Shown piece after piece: positions 22,774 to 33,941 of a stretch of 64,000 bases of DNA. The notes beneath the pieces were generated by a model that worked only from the letters and a program-made list of their open reading frames with translations, did not search any database and was not told the origin of the DNA. A program made the position numbers and the translations under genes. The DNA is from Microstegium vimineum (lineage: Eukaryota; Streptophyta; Magnoliopsida; Poales; Poaceae), in assembly GCA_022036555.1 (NCBI GenBank), contig CM039129.1:40610649-40674648 (forward strand), read 5' to 3'. How positions within the stretch are numbered: the stretch's first letter is position 1; every line of letters begins with the position of its first letter.

Positions 22774-22929
22774 CACTACGCCAGCTAACCTTTCTAGGGG
22801 CGGTTGAGGAGTATTTTTAGGTGCGGTTCCCCTGAGCTGCGTGTCAGCCGATTCAAACATGAGACCTCCCCTCGCGCGCCACCTACTCTACCACTACACC
22901 TCACAATCACTTGTGTCCAAAAAGAATTT

Positions 22930-23940
22930 TAGTTCTACTAATATTGTCCTAAACCAAATTTAAATTAAAGTATTTGAGCCTCTAAACGAATTCAAAATAA
23001 AAAGTTATCAACTACAAACTTGCATAAATTTTTAAGATCTACAACTTTTGTTTTGGATGTTTCTCCGTCCGAGACTGTTTAAAAAATTCAAATTTGGGAA
23101 ATTCAAATATAGTTTACCAAGACAAAATGATTTCAAATGAAAATGTTGTCAACTACAAAGTTCTAATACTGATCAAGATCTACAAATTTTGTTTTGATCA
23201 TATTTTCATGTGACTTGGTTTGAACAATTCAAATTTTGATATCCAAAAATTGACAACTTCAAACAAGATTTTGAAACATCAAATGATATTAGCTAAACAA
23301 GTCATTAACAACAATTTTGTAGCACTCATCAAGGTCTACAACTTTTGTTTTGGTCATTTCTCCATTCGACGAAGTGGTAGTATACATTGTTCACCAATTC
23401 ATAAATCTCTCACGTATGTGTTATTTGTGAACAATGTCTATTACCATTTTATCGGATAAGAAAATGATCCATATAAAAGTTGTATATCTTGATTAGTTCT
23501 ACAACTTTGGTGTTTATGACTTCTTCAACGAAAGTCATTTGATGTTTCAAAATGTTGTTTCAAGTTATAATTATTTGAAATTCAAAATTTGATTGCTTCA
23601 CAAGAAAATATGACCAAAATAATAGATACAACAACACAATAAATTGATAGAGCATGGTTTTAGAAAATTTTAGGAAAAAATAACAACTAATTTGAAGTTA
23701 GTATGAGAGAGAAAAACTAGTTATAAGTTTTAACAATAGATTAAAAAGAGAAATCATAGTTCTTCAACAATTTAAAAATTAAATTTGTGACATCATTTTG
23801 AAGCAACTAAACGATTTCAAATAAAAAAGTTATAAACAACAAAGTTCGATGACTTTTCAAAATTTATAACTTTTATTTTGGTCATTTCTTCATCCGAGGT
23901 CATTTGAAAAAATTTAAAATTCTAGTACTTAAATTTTAAT
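22930..23940. repeat. Diverged tandem repeats inside element C
   Basis: A unit of roughly 150-250 bp containing a tctacaacttttgttttggtcatttctccatccga-like core recurs at about 23035, 23180, 23335, 23500 (partly inverted) and 23870. Each unit also contains attcaaatttga or a variant. There is no open frame of note. Confidence 0.6.
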
Positions 23941-23975
23941 ATTCGGCGTATATTTGTAGGGGGCGGCTCAATATA

Positions 23976-24819
23976 CACTACGTCAAATCGAGCTTCAGTT
24001 GCCTAAAAGTCGTCCATGGCGGACATTTGTTTTGCCCGCTGCAGAAAATCACATGCTTTACCGTAACAGACATTTTTTATTTATCGTGACGGGAATTTTT
24101 GTCTGCTGCGGTAAATAGCGGACGTCTTAATGTGCCCGGTGCGGTTAATCATTTACCGCAGCGAGCCTCCTATAAGGCCTGCCACGGTTAAGGCTGAAGC
24201 TCATTAGGCCCAAGACGAGGCCCAATAGCCGCACTACGTATAAAAACAGCACTTAGGGTTTCATTCCCACAGCCAGGCAGCCAGCCCATGCTCTCTCTCT
24301 CCCACAGCCAGCCGCATCCCCTCTCTCTCCCTTAGCGCGGCGGCGCAGCGGGGCAGGCGCGCGGTAGCCCGAGCACGCGGTCGCGGCGGCGCAAGCGAGA
24401 GGAGGCACGGGTCCCGGCGGCGCGGGGCCGCAGGCGCGCGGCGTACGTTGCGGGGCCACGCAGAGGCGCAGGAGCGCGGCGTTGCGGGGCCGCGCGGCTG
24501 CGCAGGCGCGCGGCGGCGCGGGGCAGAGCGAGCGGCGGTTTGCGCGGCGGCGCGAGCGTACAGGTCGCGGGGCCATGGCGCGGGTCGCTGCTGGGCTCTA
24601 GGATGGGCTTGCGGGCTCGATTCTGTTTTTTTTTTTCAACGATTAACCGCGACGAGCGTCCTAACGTGCCCGCCGCGGTAAAAGGATTAACCGCAGCGGG
24701 CAAAGTGGCCCGCTGCGGAAATGCCACGATTTACCGTGGCCTTGCCACCGCAGCGAACCGCTTTGCCCGCCGCGGGAAACCAAAAATGACCGCTTCGGAT
24801 AATTGTTTTTGACGTAGTG
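23976..24819. mobile_element. Non-autonomous CACTA element B with TSD ata
   Basis: The ends CACTACGTCAAATCGAGC and (right, reverse complement) CACTACGTCAAAAACAATTA are bounded by ata (23973-23975 and 24820-24822). It is a sibling of element A: same TIR, same ttaccgcagcgggc subterminal arrays, same promoter-like block (24207-24261) and a GC-rich middle (24330-24600). At 844 bp it is shorter than A and the GC-rich cargo is not obviously the same. It sits inside element C. Confidence 0.9.
24207..24261 (+). promoter_or_regulatory. Promoter-like block inside CACTA B
   Basis: GGCCCA at 24207 and 24219, TATAAAAA at 24239-24246 and TTAGGGTTT at 24253-24261 have nearly the same spacing as in element A (GGCCCA motifs 12 bp apart in both). 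Conservation of all four motifs while flanking bases vary suggests either recent common origin or selection. Transcription is not shown. Confidence 0.5.
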
Positions 24820-25046
24820 ATAGAACTGCCTCTACAAATCGGATTTCTAGGGGCGGCTGGATATTGAGCCGCCCCTACAAATAGATCCATTTGTAGGCAC
24901 GCCGGCTCATTAATTACACCAACACCCCTACAGATGGATATGTAGAGCCGGTTCGTTTGGGAATCATTTGTAGATCGAGGCAGCTCTATATAGAACCACC
25001 CTTACCAAAAATGGAGGTGTTGCTGCAAATCGTTTTTGTAGTAGTA

Positions 25047-25237
25047 TTTTCCAGCGGCATCCTCATCCCGACCAGAGTAATCTGGGTTCGGTGGAGGAAT
25101 TGCTGGCTCAAAATTTGCCTTCTCTAACTTGAAATTTAAGTTCCTTGGTATTCTAGGCTCCAATAATGCGAATACAATACTGATCAAGAACTGCTGCAGT
25201 TTACTTAAATGGACAATTTTTAAGGCTGTAACTCGTG
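25047..25237 (-). other. Possible host exon remnant between CACTA elements
   Basis: Minus-strand translation of about 25160-25047 is open and reads like protein: LNFKLEKANFEPAIPPPNPD followed by YSGRDEDAAGK, ending exactly where element C begins. I do not recognise the family. Its composition differs from the transposons on both sides. It could be a leftover piece of a host gene cut by the element C insertion, or chance. Confidence 0.3.
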
Positions 25238-25254
25238 TACCACTAGTACAAAGC

Positions 25255-25555
25255 AGCTCTAAGCATGCGGTGACCTTTTATTTGTACTGGCGGTTTGAGT
25301 TAACATGCACCAGTGCAAATCATTCGTACGGTCCGAGCTACGAACCGCCAGTGTAAACTGCTTTACACTGGCGGTTTACCTAAAATAACCGCCTGTGGAA
25401 ATGGATCATTTCCACATGCGGTTCAGCTGTAAATCGATTTACACTGACGGTTGACTTAGCTGAACCGCCTGTGGAAATGACGGTTATTTTAGGTAAACCA
25501 CCAGTGTAAAGAAGTTTACACTGGTGGTTGACTTAAGCAACCGCCAGTGTTGTTC
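25255..25555. repeat. Left subterminal palindromes of CACTA D
   Basis: Alternating inverted copies of ccgccagtgtaaa and accgcctgtggaaatg make several overlapping hairpins, with arms up to about 40 bp (for example 25360-25400 against 25470-25510). In CACTA elements such arrays serve as transposase-binding sites. Confidence 0.8.
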
Positions 25556-26447
25556 CTGTAGCTAATATACTTTTCTTCCTCCTCGAGAATCCTGTAGCTC
25601 GCAGCTAACTTCCATTGGAATCCATTTTGGAGGTCCATATTTCTTCAAATACATGGGGAGAGGTTTTGATCTTCATTTTTGGAAGAAAGTTGCTAAGAAA
25701 GGTTAGTTTATGCATCTCTTGCCTCATTTGGTCCATTCCTTGCTTAATTTGAGTCCCTTTTTGGATCTAGGGTTTCACCATGAGTGAGAGAGAAGGGTAG
25801 CTAGGTTATGGGCAAGATTTTGTGAAATGTTTATGCTTAAGATGGTTAGATGATGCCTCTCCACTCTCCCTACTCATGTTTTGTTGTCAATTTAGTTTAT
25901 CCAAGATTTTTTTAGTTATATGTATATGGCTATAGCCATGAATGGTATGTTCATGTAGAGAGCAATATAGGTCCATTTACTTAGTATTTTTTTATTTATT
26001 TGCATAAATTGTTCCATGAATTGTTTTTTTGTGTTCATGAAGTGTGTTCATATGTAGAGAGCAATATATATTTTTTTGTTAGTTCTCTAATAAAGTATGT
26101 TAATTATTTAGTGTATTTTCTTTATTTGTCAAATTGTTTCATGAATTGTTTGTTTGTGTGGTGAGACAAATGTATGTTTAAAAATTAAACCTTCTGATAA
26201 ACCCTATACTTAATCATATCCCTTCCTCCTCCCTGATAACTCTTCTAGCTTGCAGTCAACTACCATTGAATACAATTGGAGAGGGTTTGATATTCATTTT
26301 TTGGAAGGAGGTGCTAGCAAAGGTTAGTTTATCTCTCTCTTGCATCCTTTTATTCATTTTTGCTCAGTTTGAGTAACTTTTTGGAGCTAGGCATATGGTT
26401 TCAGCTTTTAGCATACAATTAATTCATTATATTTCTGTATAGGTACG
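25556..26447 (+). other. 5' leader region of the CACTA D transposase gene
   Basis: A block of about 150 bp near 25570-25730 is repeated at 26220-26360: both have ttcctcctc, a taccattg/ttccattgg phrase, gagaggttttgat or gagggtttgat, and gctaagaaag|gttagtttat or gctagcaaag|gttagtttat, the last looking like a splice donor. An acceptor-like ttctgtatag precedes the ATG at 26448. These are probably alternative or duplicated untranslated first exons. The intervening sequence is AT-rich with nothing else recognised. Confidence 0.45.
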
Positions 26448-26807
26448 ATGGAGCGGTCATTATGGATGTATGAGTTGTCAAGACTAGATCCATCATACTT
26501 ATCAGAAGTGCATAAGTTTGTTGACGCTGCTAAGAACCATGCTCGGAGAACAAAGATGAAGCACATATATTGTCCATGCATAGACTGCAAAAATGTTGTT
26601 GTATTTGATGACACTCAAACAATCCTTTCCCATCTAGTCTGTCGGGGGTTTATGAAGGATTGCTTGATTTGGACAAAGCATGGAGAAGGTAGTTCTGCTC
26701 ATTATACAATGGCAAACACTGCAGATATTGATGTTGATCTACATATGCTTGTTGACGAGTTCCCATTCATACACGAGACACAACAACCTCTTCCTGATCA
26801 TGGTGTT

Positions 26808-28071
26808 TGTTGGTGTTATGACCCAGGGGGTCAAGACTACCGGCTAGTAAATTTGTATATTGCGTGCTCCCTCTCCAAATGTGATGCAAGAAGAACACAA
26901 GATTTATCCTGGTTCGGGCAAAGAAGGCCCTACGTCCAGCGGGGTAGGATGGATTGTATTATCTTGCACCGAAGTGCTCGTACAGGGGGTACAAGCTGGT
27001 TTACACGGGGGTGCTCAGGATGAGCTAAGGCCCAGGGCTAGCAGGACTATCCTAGGTGGTCGGTTGATCGCTTGAGAGGTCGATCAAGTGATCGGGTGTG
27101 TGGTGTATGAGGGTCGGAGCTGAGGTCCGAATGCGAATACTTGTGCGAATGTAAAAATTCCCCCCCTTCCTTCTATCCCGACATCCCCTTTTATAGACCA
27201 AGGGGAGGCCCGAGAGTACAGGGTCCTAAACTGTTGCAACATGGGAGGCGTGTTCGTGGCATCGTGTTGGCGAAGGGACGTCGATCGCTATAGCAGCGTG
27301 GCCTTCCCGTCCTTCCGGTTCTCCAGGGCATGGTGATGGCGGACTGGACGTTGCGGCACGTCGCTGCGCAACAGGGTCGACCTTCTGTAGACGGGTGCGA
27401 GTCCCACAGTTGAAGCGGGACAGGGCGGCCGGGACGGATCCCATACCGGAGTGGTTGGAGGCAGGGGTCGAGCCCCCTGGTCGAGGGGGGGTCGAGACCA
27501 GCGTGGCCTTGTCGTATCTCTGAAAACACCATCGAGGGTTGTCCTGTTCATGGCTCGAGGGGTGCCTCCGGAGTCCGTACTCGCGACGTGGTTACAGTGG
27601 CAGCACAGTTTGACGGAGGTCTAGGGCACGGGCGGTGAGTTGGTGGATTTGACCGCGGTAGCGGGCGCCCATGGCGTTCGGCGGGGGCAGGTAGGCGTAT
27701 TGGATCCCTTTAAACCATACCGGGAGCAGGCAAGCTGATCGAGCTTCCTGCCCGGGGGTCGTTCGTTCGACCCCCGGTCCGTCATTCGGGGTCGAGGCGG
27801 AGGCGGAGGGGTCGTTCGTTCGACCCCCGGTCCGTCATTCGGTGTCGAGGCGGAGGCGGAGGGGTCGTTCGTTCGACCCCCGGTCCGTCTGTTTCTCCAG
27901 AGATGGGTCGGCCCATGGCTGGCTACCGTTGTTGGTGCGGGGGGGCCTTCTTTGTGATGGGCCTTTCTTCATGGACTTGAGCGGTTGATCAGATCTGTCT
28001 TAAAAACGGTCGCTATGTTGAGCGTCAGTTTATCGAAGGGTTTAGGGTACCCCTGACCTTTGTACCCGACA
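26808..28071 (-). repeat. Left (3') LTR of the Tat element
   Basis: It begins TGTTGGTGTTATGACCC and ends TTTGTACCCGACA on the plus strand, so the element-strand form is TGTCGGG...CCAACA. It contains three near-identical copies of a unit of about 53 bp with ggggtcgttcgttcgaccc and gtcgaggcggaggcgga (27763-27895). It is followed by the polypurine tract at 28072. Confidence 0.9.
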
Positions 28072-28440
28072 GTAGCCCCCGAGCCTCTATGCGGATAACA
28101 AGAATCCGTATAGAGGTTGTCGCCGACGATCTGCAGGGTTAGTAAAGGATTCGATTCTCCGCGGGGTGTGCGCGAGCGCACCCCGCGGGGGTAGCCCCCG
28201 AGGCCCCAGAGGAGTGATTAAGAACTCCTCTAGGGGCTTTGACGTGTGTTCTATCGAGGGGAGTTAGGATTACCCAGAACTTTTGCCTTTGACCTGCAGA
28301 GTCAGTAAGAGGTTCGGTTCTCCGTGGGTTGCGCGCGAGCGCACCCCGCGGGGGTAGCCCCCGAGGCCTCAGAGGAGTGATTTAAGAACTCCTCTGGGGG
28401 CTTTGATGTATGTTTTATCGGGGGGATTTAGGGTTACGTG
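28072..28440. repeat. Duplicated hairpin block next to the polypurine tract
   Basis: Two copies of a unit of about 170 bp (around 28130-28275 and 28295-28435) each contain the near-palindrome around gcgcgagcgcaccccgcggg, then tagcccccgaggcc and gaactcctct. An upstream hairpin (ctctatgcgg facing ccgtatagag, 28085-28114) precedes them. They lie in the 3' untranslated part of the element. Confidence 0.75.
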
Positions 28441-28499
28441 GCGCCCTACCGAGCGATCGATTTCGTTCGCCAGGTTGTGAGCGTTCCTTTCCCTAAAAA

Positions 28500-29665
28500 G
28501 GAGGTGCTTAGAGGGCGGCTGTCGAACCCTCCCGAGGGCCAGCCTTCGCTCCCTCGAGTGTTACACTGGAGCCACACTGCCCCTACCGAGAAGTCAACTC
28601 TGTCTGCCAGGTTACGAGTGTTTTCGACCCTCTTTCGTCGAGGGGTGTCGTACGTAGTCGGGCCCTCGAGCCCTGCGTGGCTGGGCTTTCACTATCTCCT
28701 AGCGTCCTTCCCACGGATCCTTGCGTTCGGATTGTGGGGCGAAGAGCATCGTGCTATCCCCGTTAGGACGAGCCTCGAAGTCCTCTGTGAGCTGGTGTTG
28801 GGCAGAAATCCGTAGAAATCGTGCCCGGTACGGGTAAAAATCCAAGTGAGAACTCGTGCCCCATTCGATAGGGGTCGATTAGAAGCCCTGAGGCGTTCTC
28901 ATTAAGCAAGACCGTGTGGCTTACCTAGGTGCCAACTCCGTTCAATGGGAGCTGGTGGCTCGATGCCTCCCAGTGTAGGGATCCTTGGGTATTCCGTGGT
29001 TATGCCTCGGATATGTCCCGGGGGGCCTCGAGAGTTCGTTCTCGAGCTAGGGGCTCGCACCTGGCCCCCCGGGTCATCCCTGACTCGCATACTCGAGGGC
29101 GGCTGTCGAACCCCATTCGTAGGGCCGGCCTCCGCCCCCTCGAGATTTTAGGGGTGGACCGGAGTCCGTAACCATGGGTCCTTCCTGACCTCAGGTACTC
29201 GAGGGCGGCTGTCGAACCCTATGTAAGGGCCAGCCTTCGCTCCCTCAAGATTTGATGGACGGGTCGACGTCCGCCGCTTGCCTCCGAAGGTGACGTCCTA
29301 TCATGTGGAATACAAGGCGGGAGGTAGGTAGGTATACTAAATGCGGGGACATACCAGCGTTTTTGTTGGATCCGCCCGTTGGGCTCGAGTACTCGAGGGC
29401 GGCTATCGAACCCTGTGCATGGGCCAGCCTTCACCCCCTCGAGACTTGGGAGTGGACCGGAGTCCATAACCCGAGGTCATCTCTGTCCTCAGGTACTCGA
29501 GGGTGGTTGTCGAACCCCGTTCGAGGGCCAACCTTCGTCCCCTCGAGATTTGGGGGTGGACCGGAGTCCGTAGCCATGGGTCCTTCCTAACCTCAGGTAC
29601 TCGAGGGTGGCTGTCGAACCCCGTTCGAGGGCCAGCCTTCGTCCTCTCGAGATTTTGACAGACGG
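28500..29665. repeat. Interspersed gagggcggctgtcgaacc repeats
   Basis: At least six copies of a unit of about 55-70 bp (near 28511, 29093, 29203, 29393, 29494 and 29601) carry ctcgagggcggctgtcgaac, then gggccagccttcg and ccctcgaga. Spacing is irregular, about 100-190 bp after the first. No protein is recognised. They sit between the 3' LTR and the promoter of the antisense gene. Confidence 0.8.
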
Positions 29666-29900
29666 GCCATCGTCGGTTGCTTACCTCCGAAGATAACGCT
29701 TACCGTTGCACGCTTTTTTAGGAGATGTCCATTCGGCCGCAACAGTAGCAGGCACAGGGAGCGGCGCGGAGTGCGGTGTGGAACCCGATGACGCGACGGG
29801 CGCGCCTTATCCTGGAGGAATACGAGGAGGCGGTAGGTGGGCTCATTAAATGTGAAGATTCACTTGCCTGTATGTCGGATCCGCCAGTTGGGCTTCCGGT

Positions 29901-29908
29901 TATAAATA
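29901..29908 (+). promoter_or_regulatory. TATA box of the antisense gene
   Basis: TATAAATA lies in a GC-rich setting 177 bp before the ATG at 30085 and in the right orientation for that gene. No other TATA-like motif is close. It suggests the plus-strand gene has its own promoter inside the element. Confidence 0.6.
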
Positions 29909-30084
29909 CCGGAGGCGAGGAGTCGGCTGTTTCCTTCTTGCCATTGTCTTCCCTGCCTCCTTTTCGCCATCGCCTTCCCTGCCTCCTTCCGAGCCGGACC
30001 TCTGTGCGCGCAAGAGTAGGGACAGGAGAGATTGGGAGCGTACCTTCCACCCCCACATCCGAGCGCATCAGCCTCCCTGCTCCC

Positions 30085-33000
30085 ATGGCCTACAGCCTGC
30101 GCAGCCCCGATGCCTGGCTCCCGTCTTCGACGACCGTCACGCGTCTAGGAGATTTGGTGGAGAGCGGTCTCCTCCGGCCTATCACCTCCGTTGACCGGCC
30201 AGAGTGGGTGGTGCCACCGCCGGAGGACGCTGAGCCCAACCCGTCGGAGGGCTACGTGGTTAGCTTTGAAGTCTTCCACCGGGCGGGGCTGGGCGCCCCC
30301 CCCAACCGTCTCCTGCACGGGATCCTCCACCTCTACGGTGTGGAGCTCCAGCACCTGTCCCCCAACGGTATCTGTCACGCGGCGGTTTTCACCGCCGTGT
30401 GCGAAGGGTCTCTGGGGATCGAGCCGCATTAGGACCTGTGGCTCCACCTGTTCGAGGCGAGCCTGTTCCATGCGTTGGCCGGGCTCGGCAACCGCAGGAT
30501 GGTCAGGATGGGGTGCTGCAGCATTGCCCTCAAGAGGGCGGACAGCTGGATCCCGGCGAAGCTCACGTCGAGCCACTCCGGATGGCACTCCGGGTGGTTC
30601 TACCTGAGGAACGACGACGGCTTGCTCCCCATCTACACCGGGAGGACGATCGACTCGAGGCCCGACCAATGGAGGTACGGCGTCGAGAAGAAGAAGCAGC
30701 CGCGCCTCGGCCACCTGCTTGGCGCGATCGCCCGTCTAAAAGAGGCGGGACTCACGGCGGCGATCGTCGCGTCGTCTTTCCACCAGCGGCGGGTCGTGCC
30801 GCTGATGGCTTGCCCGGTACGCCTCGACGAGATGCGCCCGGGGGTCGACCTCACGGGGTGTCGCCTCATGGGGGACGAGCTACCCCCCGAGAGGGTGGCT
30901 CGCCGTGTACGTGCCTCCTTCGCGGGCGCGTTCAAGATCGTGCGCGTCGCCAGCGTCCCCATGATGCCGGACCAGGGACACGTCCAGCTGGTATGACTCC
31001 CTTTCTCTGTTAGTGTTCTCGTGTCTGCCTTGTTCGCCTTCTTTGCTTGCGTCCTAATTACCTTGTGTTCCTCAGGGGGATGTCGTCTTCCGGAAGTCGC
31101 TGCCACCGGTGAAGGAGGAGCAGGGCGACTCCTAGGCGAGGCGCCTTCAAGCCGAGCAGGACAAGAAGGCCAAGGACAAGGCCAAGAAGGACAAGGGCAA
31201 AAGGGCCCGAAAGAAGCAGGAGCGTGAACAACATCGGGCCTGGCAGAGGCGGGCCAACCTTTCTGAGGAGGAGTCGCCCTCGGAGGAGGACGAGGAGGAG
31301 GAGGAGGAGAGCAGCGACGGGGAGGCCGAGCCGCAAGGAGGGCTCGAGGAGGAACAAACGGTGCCCGAGCGGCAGAGGGCGGCCGCTGGAACCGAAGGAG
31401 GAGAGGGGTTGACGTCGAGGTCGGCCCCAACTGGCGAGATCAAGCCGCGGGGCGAGTGCCCCGTGGCTCCTCAAGGTGAAGTGCCACGGCAGACGCACGG
31501 GCGTTCGTCGCGATCCCCGTCGGGGGGTCGGTCGAGCACGCCTCCGGCGCCCACCCGGTCGAGCGTACGGGTGCCGGGCCCGTCGGCATGGGAGGAGGTC
31601 AGGAGGGGGACGACGGGAGTGTCGTCGGCCCCTGTCCGGGAGACGGCGCCGGGGGCGGCCTCGACCCCTGCCACGGCCCGCGGGAGAAGTGGCTCCCGGT
31701 GTGCCCCGTACAAGCCCCCGAGCAGTTCGAAGTCCATTGGCTGGAACCCCATGACTCCGCTGGGGTAAGTTGCTTTCCTGCTGATCCCGAGTGTTTTTCG
31801 ATGGTTATGACTCGTGCTTACCGTCGCGTATGGGGTTTTTTTTTAGGTCGAAGCGCTCGGCGGTGGGCGCGTCCCTTACCCCGGCCAAGAGGCTGAGGAC
31901 GGAGGCAGCGGTCGAGACGACCGTCGGGGCCGGTCCCGCTGCCCCGTCCCCTTCGACTCTCACCCAGAGGCAGCGTGGGTGTCTAAGGCGCAGGAGGCAA
32001 TGGGGCGAGGGCACGCGCAGGCCGCCGCGGAGCTAGCTCAGGCGGGGAAAGAGACGGGTCGGCCCCTTCATTAGAACCGGAGGGGGCCGTTGCGGCGCTA
32101 CAGAGAAGCGGTGCGGCGGACGTGATAATGTCCGAGGGGTCAGCTCAGCCTCGTCTCGAGATCGGTCAATCGTCGTCTCGAGGTAATCCATCCTCTAACT
32201 TAGTCGACCCGCAGTGAGCCTGCGGCACTAGGTGCTGATTGTTTGCTTTCTTCACTGCGCAAGGCTGTTCTCCCGGCGGGGACTTCTCCCGTCTAGGGGC
32301 GACGGCTCGGAGGGGTCAGCGGCGGCCCCGCAAGGTGACCCCGAGGTCGGGAGAGCCCAACTCGAGGGGGAGGCTCCCTTCCCTACTCTGGCGGAGCAGG
32401 TGGTGCTCCACGGGGGTGGCCCTAAGATGCGCCAGGGCATCATGCGGGAGGTCCAGGAGAGGATCGACTGCCGCAGCGGGTTCTGGGGGCAGGAGCCCCT
32501 CGAGCTACCCGACCCCCGAGACCCAGGGTGCACCCTCTTCAAGATCGACGATCAGGCCGAGCTCGAGGAGTGGGAGCACCTAGAGGAGTTCCGGGCGTGG
32601 CTCGAGCACGTGGTGCACCTGTCGGCGGAGGTTGCTTCCGTAGATCTGCACCGGGGGATGGAGGTAAGCTTCGTTCTTCCTTTGATCTTGCTTGGGTTAC
32701 CTGGCTGCTCTTTTCTGATGACCTTCCTTTTCATCCCTGTCAGACATTGAGGGCGAGGTCGTACGATAAGTCCCAATTCATCCTCCGGGTGCAGGAGCAG
32801 CTTCCTGCCCTCCGCGCTTCGCTGGAGAAGGCGGAGGTCGAGGCCGCCCAGGCAAAAGCCGAGGCGGCAGCCGCGCGGGAGGAGGCCAAGGCCGCCCAGG
32901 AGGAGGCCTCCCTGGTGCGGTCGAGGGTCGAGGCCGAGGTCGCCCAAGCGAGGGCCGGGGTGGCGGCTGCACAGGAGGGAGCCCGGGCCGCCCAGGAGAC

Positions 33001-33941
33001 GGCGCAGTCAAGGGTTGAGGCCGCCCTCAAGGCGGTTATCGAGGTCGGGCAGCAATGGGATGCTGCCTAGGAGGCCCGGCGCAAGGCGGAGGAGGAGGCC
33101 GCCCAGCTGAGGGAGGAGCTGACCCTGGCGGCGAAGAGTATCCGGGGGCTCCAGGGGGACGTTGACGCCATCTCCCCGTGAACGCGACGTGCTGGGTGTC
33201 GTGGAGGAGAAGGCCCGAGCCCAGATCGCCACTCTGGGGGAGGTGGCGGCTAACCACAAGAGGGCCCTCGACGGTGCTGGAAAGGCCATCGAGGACCTCC
33301 AAGCTAAAATCGGCGACCAAGCTGCGGAGCTTGTCGACGTCCGCCATCAACTTGAGAGGACCGAGCAGGGCTACATCACCCTGGAGGCTCATGCCAAAGG
33401 TGAGTTTTTGGAAGTGTTACCGAGCTTGCCCGGTCTTGACCCTTCCCCTGCTTTTTGGTTTTGACTGAGTCCTGTGCTCATTCTGGCAGAGCTCGCCGCG
33501 GAAAAGGCCCGAGCCCACGAGGACCTGTCCAGTCTTCAGGGCCTCCTCGGTTCGGAGGCGGGCTTGAACGAGAGGCTCGAGGGTGCCATCTCCTCCTTCT
33601 GCGACGACTTGGGGGTCGAGCCAGAGCCGACAGTCGAGGGCGATGCGCGCGGAGACTCCCTCCTGTGCTGCTTCTACTCCATGACGCAAGAGGTGACGGA
33701 GCAAGTCCGTGCTGCTCTGCACGTGGGCGTGAAGCAGGCGCTCGCGGTCGTCCGCTCGGGCTATATCTACGACCTCAGCGTCGTCTCCAGCGGCTTCGTC
33801 ACCGACCCGAGGCTGACAGACGAGGAGAACGTGGCGAGGTGCCACGAGCTGATCGAGGCCGCGGAGGTACCCGGAGGCGAGCTGGCAAAGCTCTTCGAGC
33901 TTGAGGTGCTCCCTTCAGTGAATGGAGATGGCGACGAGTAG
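30085..33941 (+). pseudogene. Antisense ORF gene of the Tat retrotransposon (Transposase_28-like), six exons
   Basis: Proposed exons: 30085-30990, 31076-31764, 31847-32182, 32264-32663, 32744-33399 and 33490-33941, all with GT donors and AG acceptors. Exon 1 encodes a domain with GYVVSFEVFHRAGLGAPPNR, LYGVELQHLSPNGI and FTAVCEGSLGIEPH, the pattern annotated as putative gypsy-type transposon (Transposase_28). Exon 2 is Lys- and Glu-rich; exon 5 encodes Ala/Glu heptads that should form a long coiled coil; exon 6 ends FELEVLPSVNGDGDE. In-frame stops occur at 30430, 31133, 33068 and 33179, so this copy is dead. The gene runs opposite to gag-pol, between integrase and 3' LTR, as known for Grande and RIRE2. 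The function of the family is unknown; regulation by antisense transcription is a hypothesis. Confidence 0.8.

Larger units (their letters stand above)
22774..25046. mobile_element. Probable CACTA element C (carries nested element B)
   Basis: The left end is CACTACGCCAGC preceded by ttt (22771-22773). The proposed right end is TTTTTGTAGTA at 25046 followed by ttt (25047-25049), which would be GTAGTG with its last base mutated. Outer parts carry ggggcgg motifs in both orientations (22795, 23959, 24842, 24870). The interior (22930-23940) holds diverged tandem repeats around ctacaacttttgttttggtc, a pattern seen inside grass CACTA elements. The right TIR matches only about half the bases, so the boundary is provisional. 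Confidence 0.5.

Noticed and set aside
24253..24819. Minus- and plus-strand ORFs in the GC-rich middle of element B
   Set aside because: Composition artefacts, with no conserved counterpart in element A.
25255..25555. CRISPR-like array of repeats
   Set aside because: The repeats are palindromic, alternate in orientation and lie at CACTA ends of a plant genome.
30633..31768. Long minus-strand and alternative-frame ORFs across the antisense gene
   Set aside because: They are shadows of the GC-rich antisense gene; the chosen frame has the Transposase_28 motifs and consistent splice sites.
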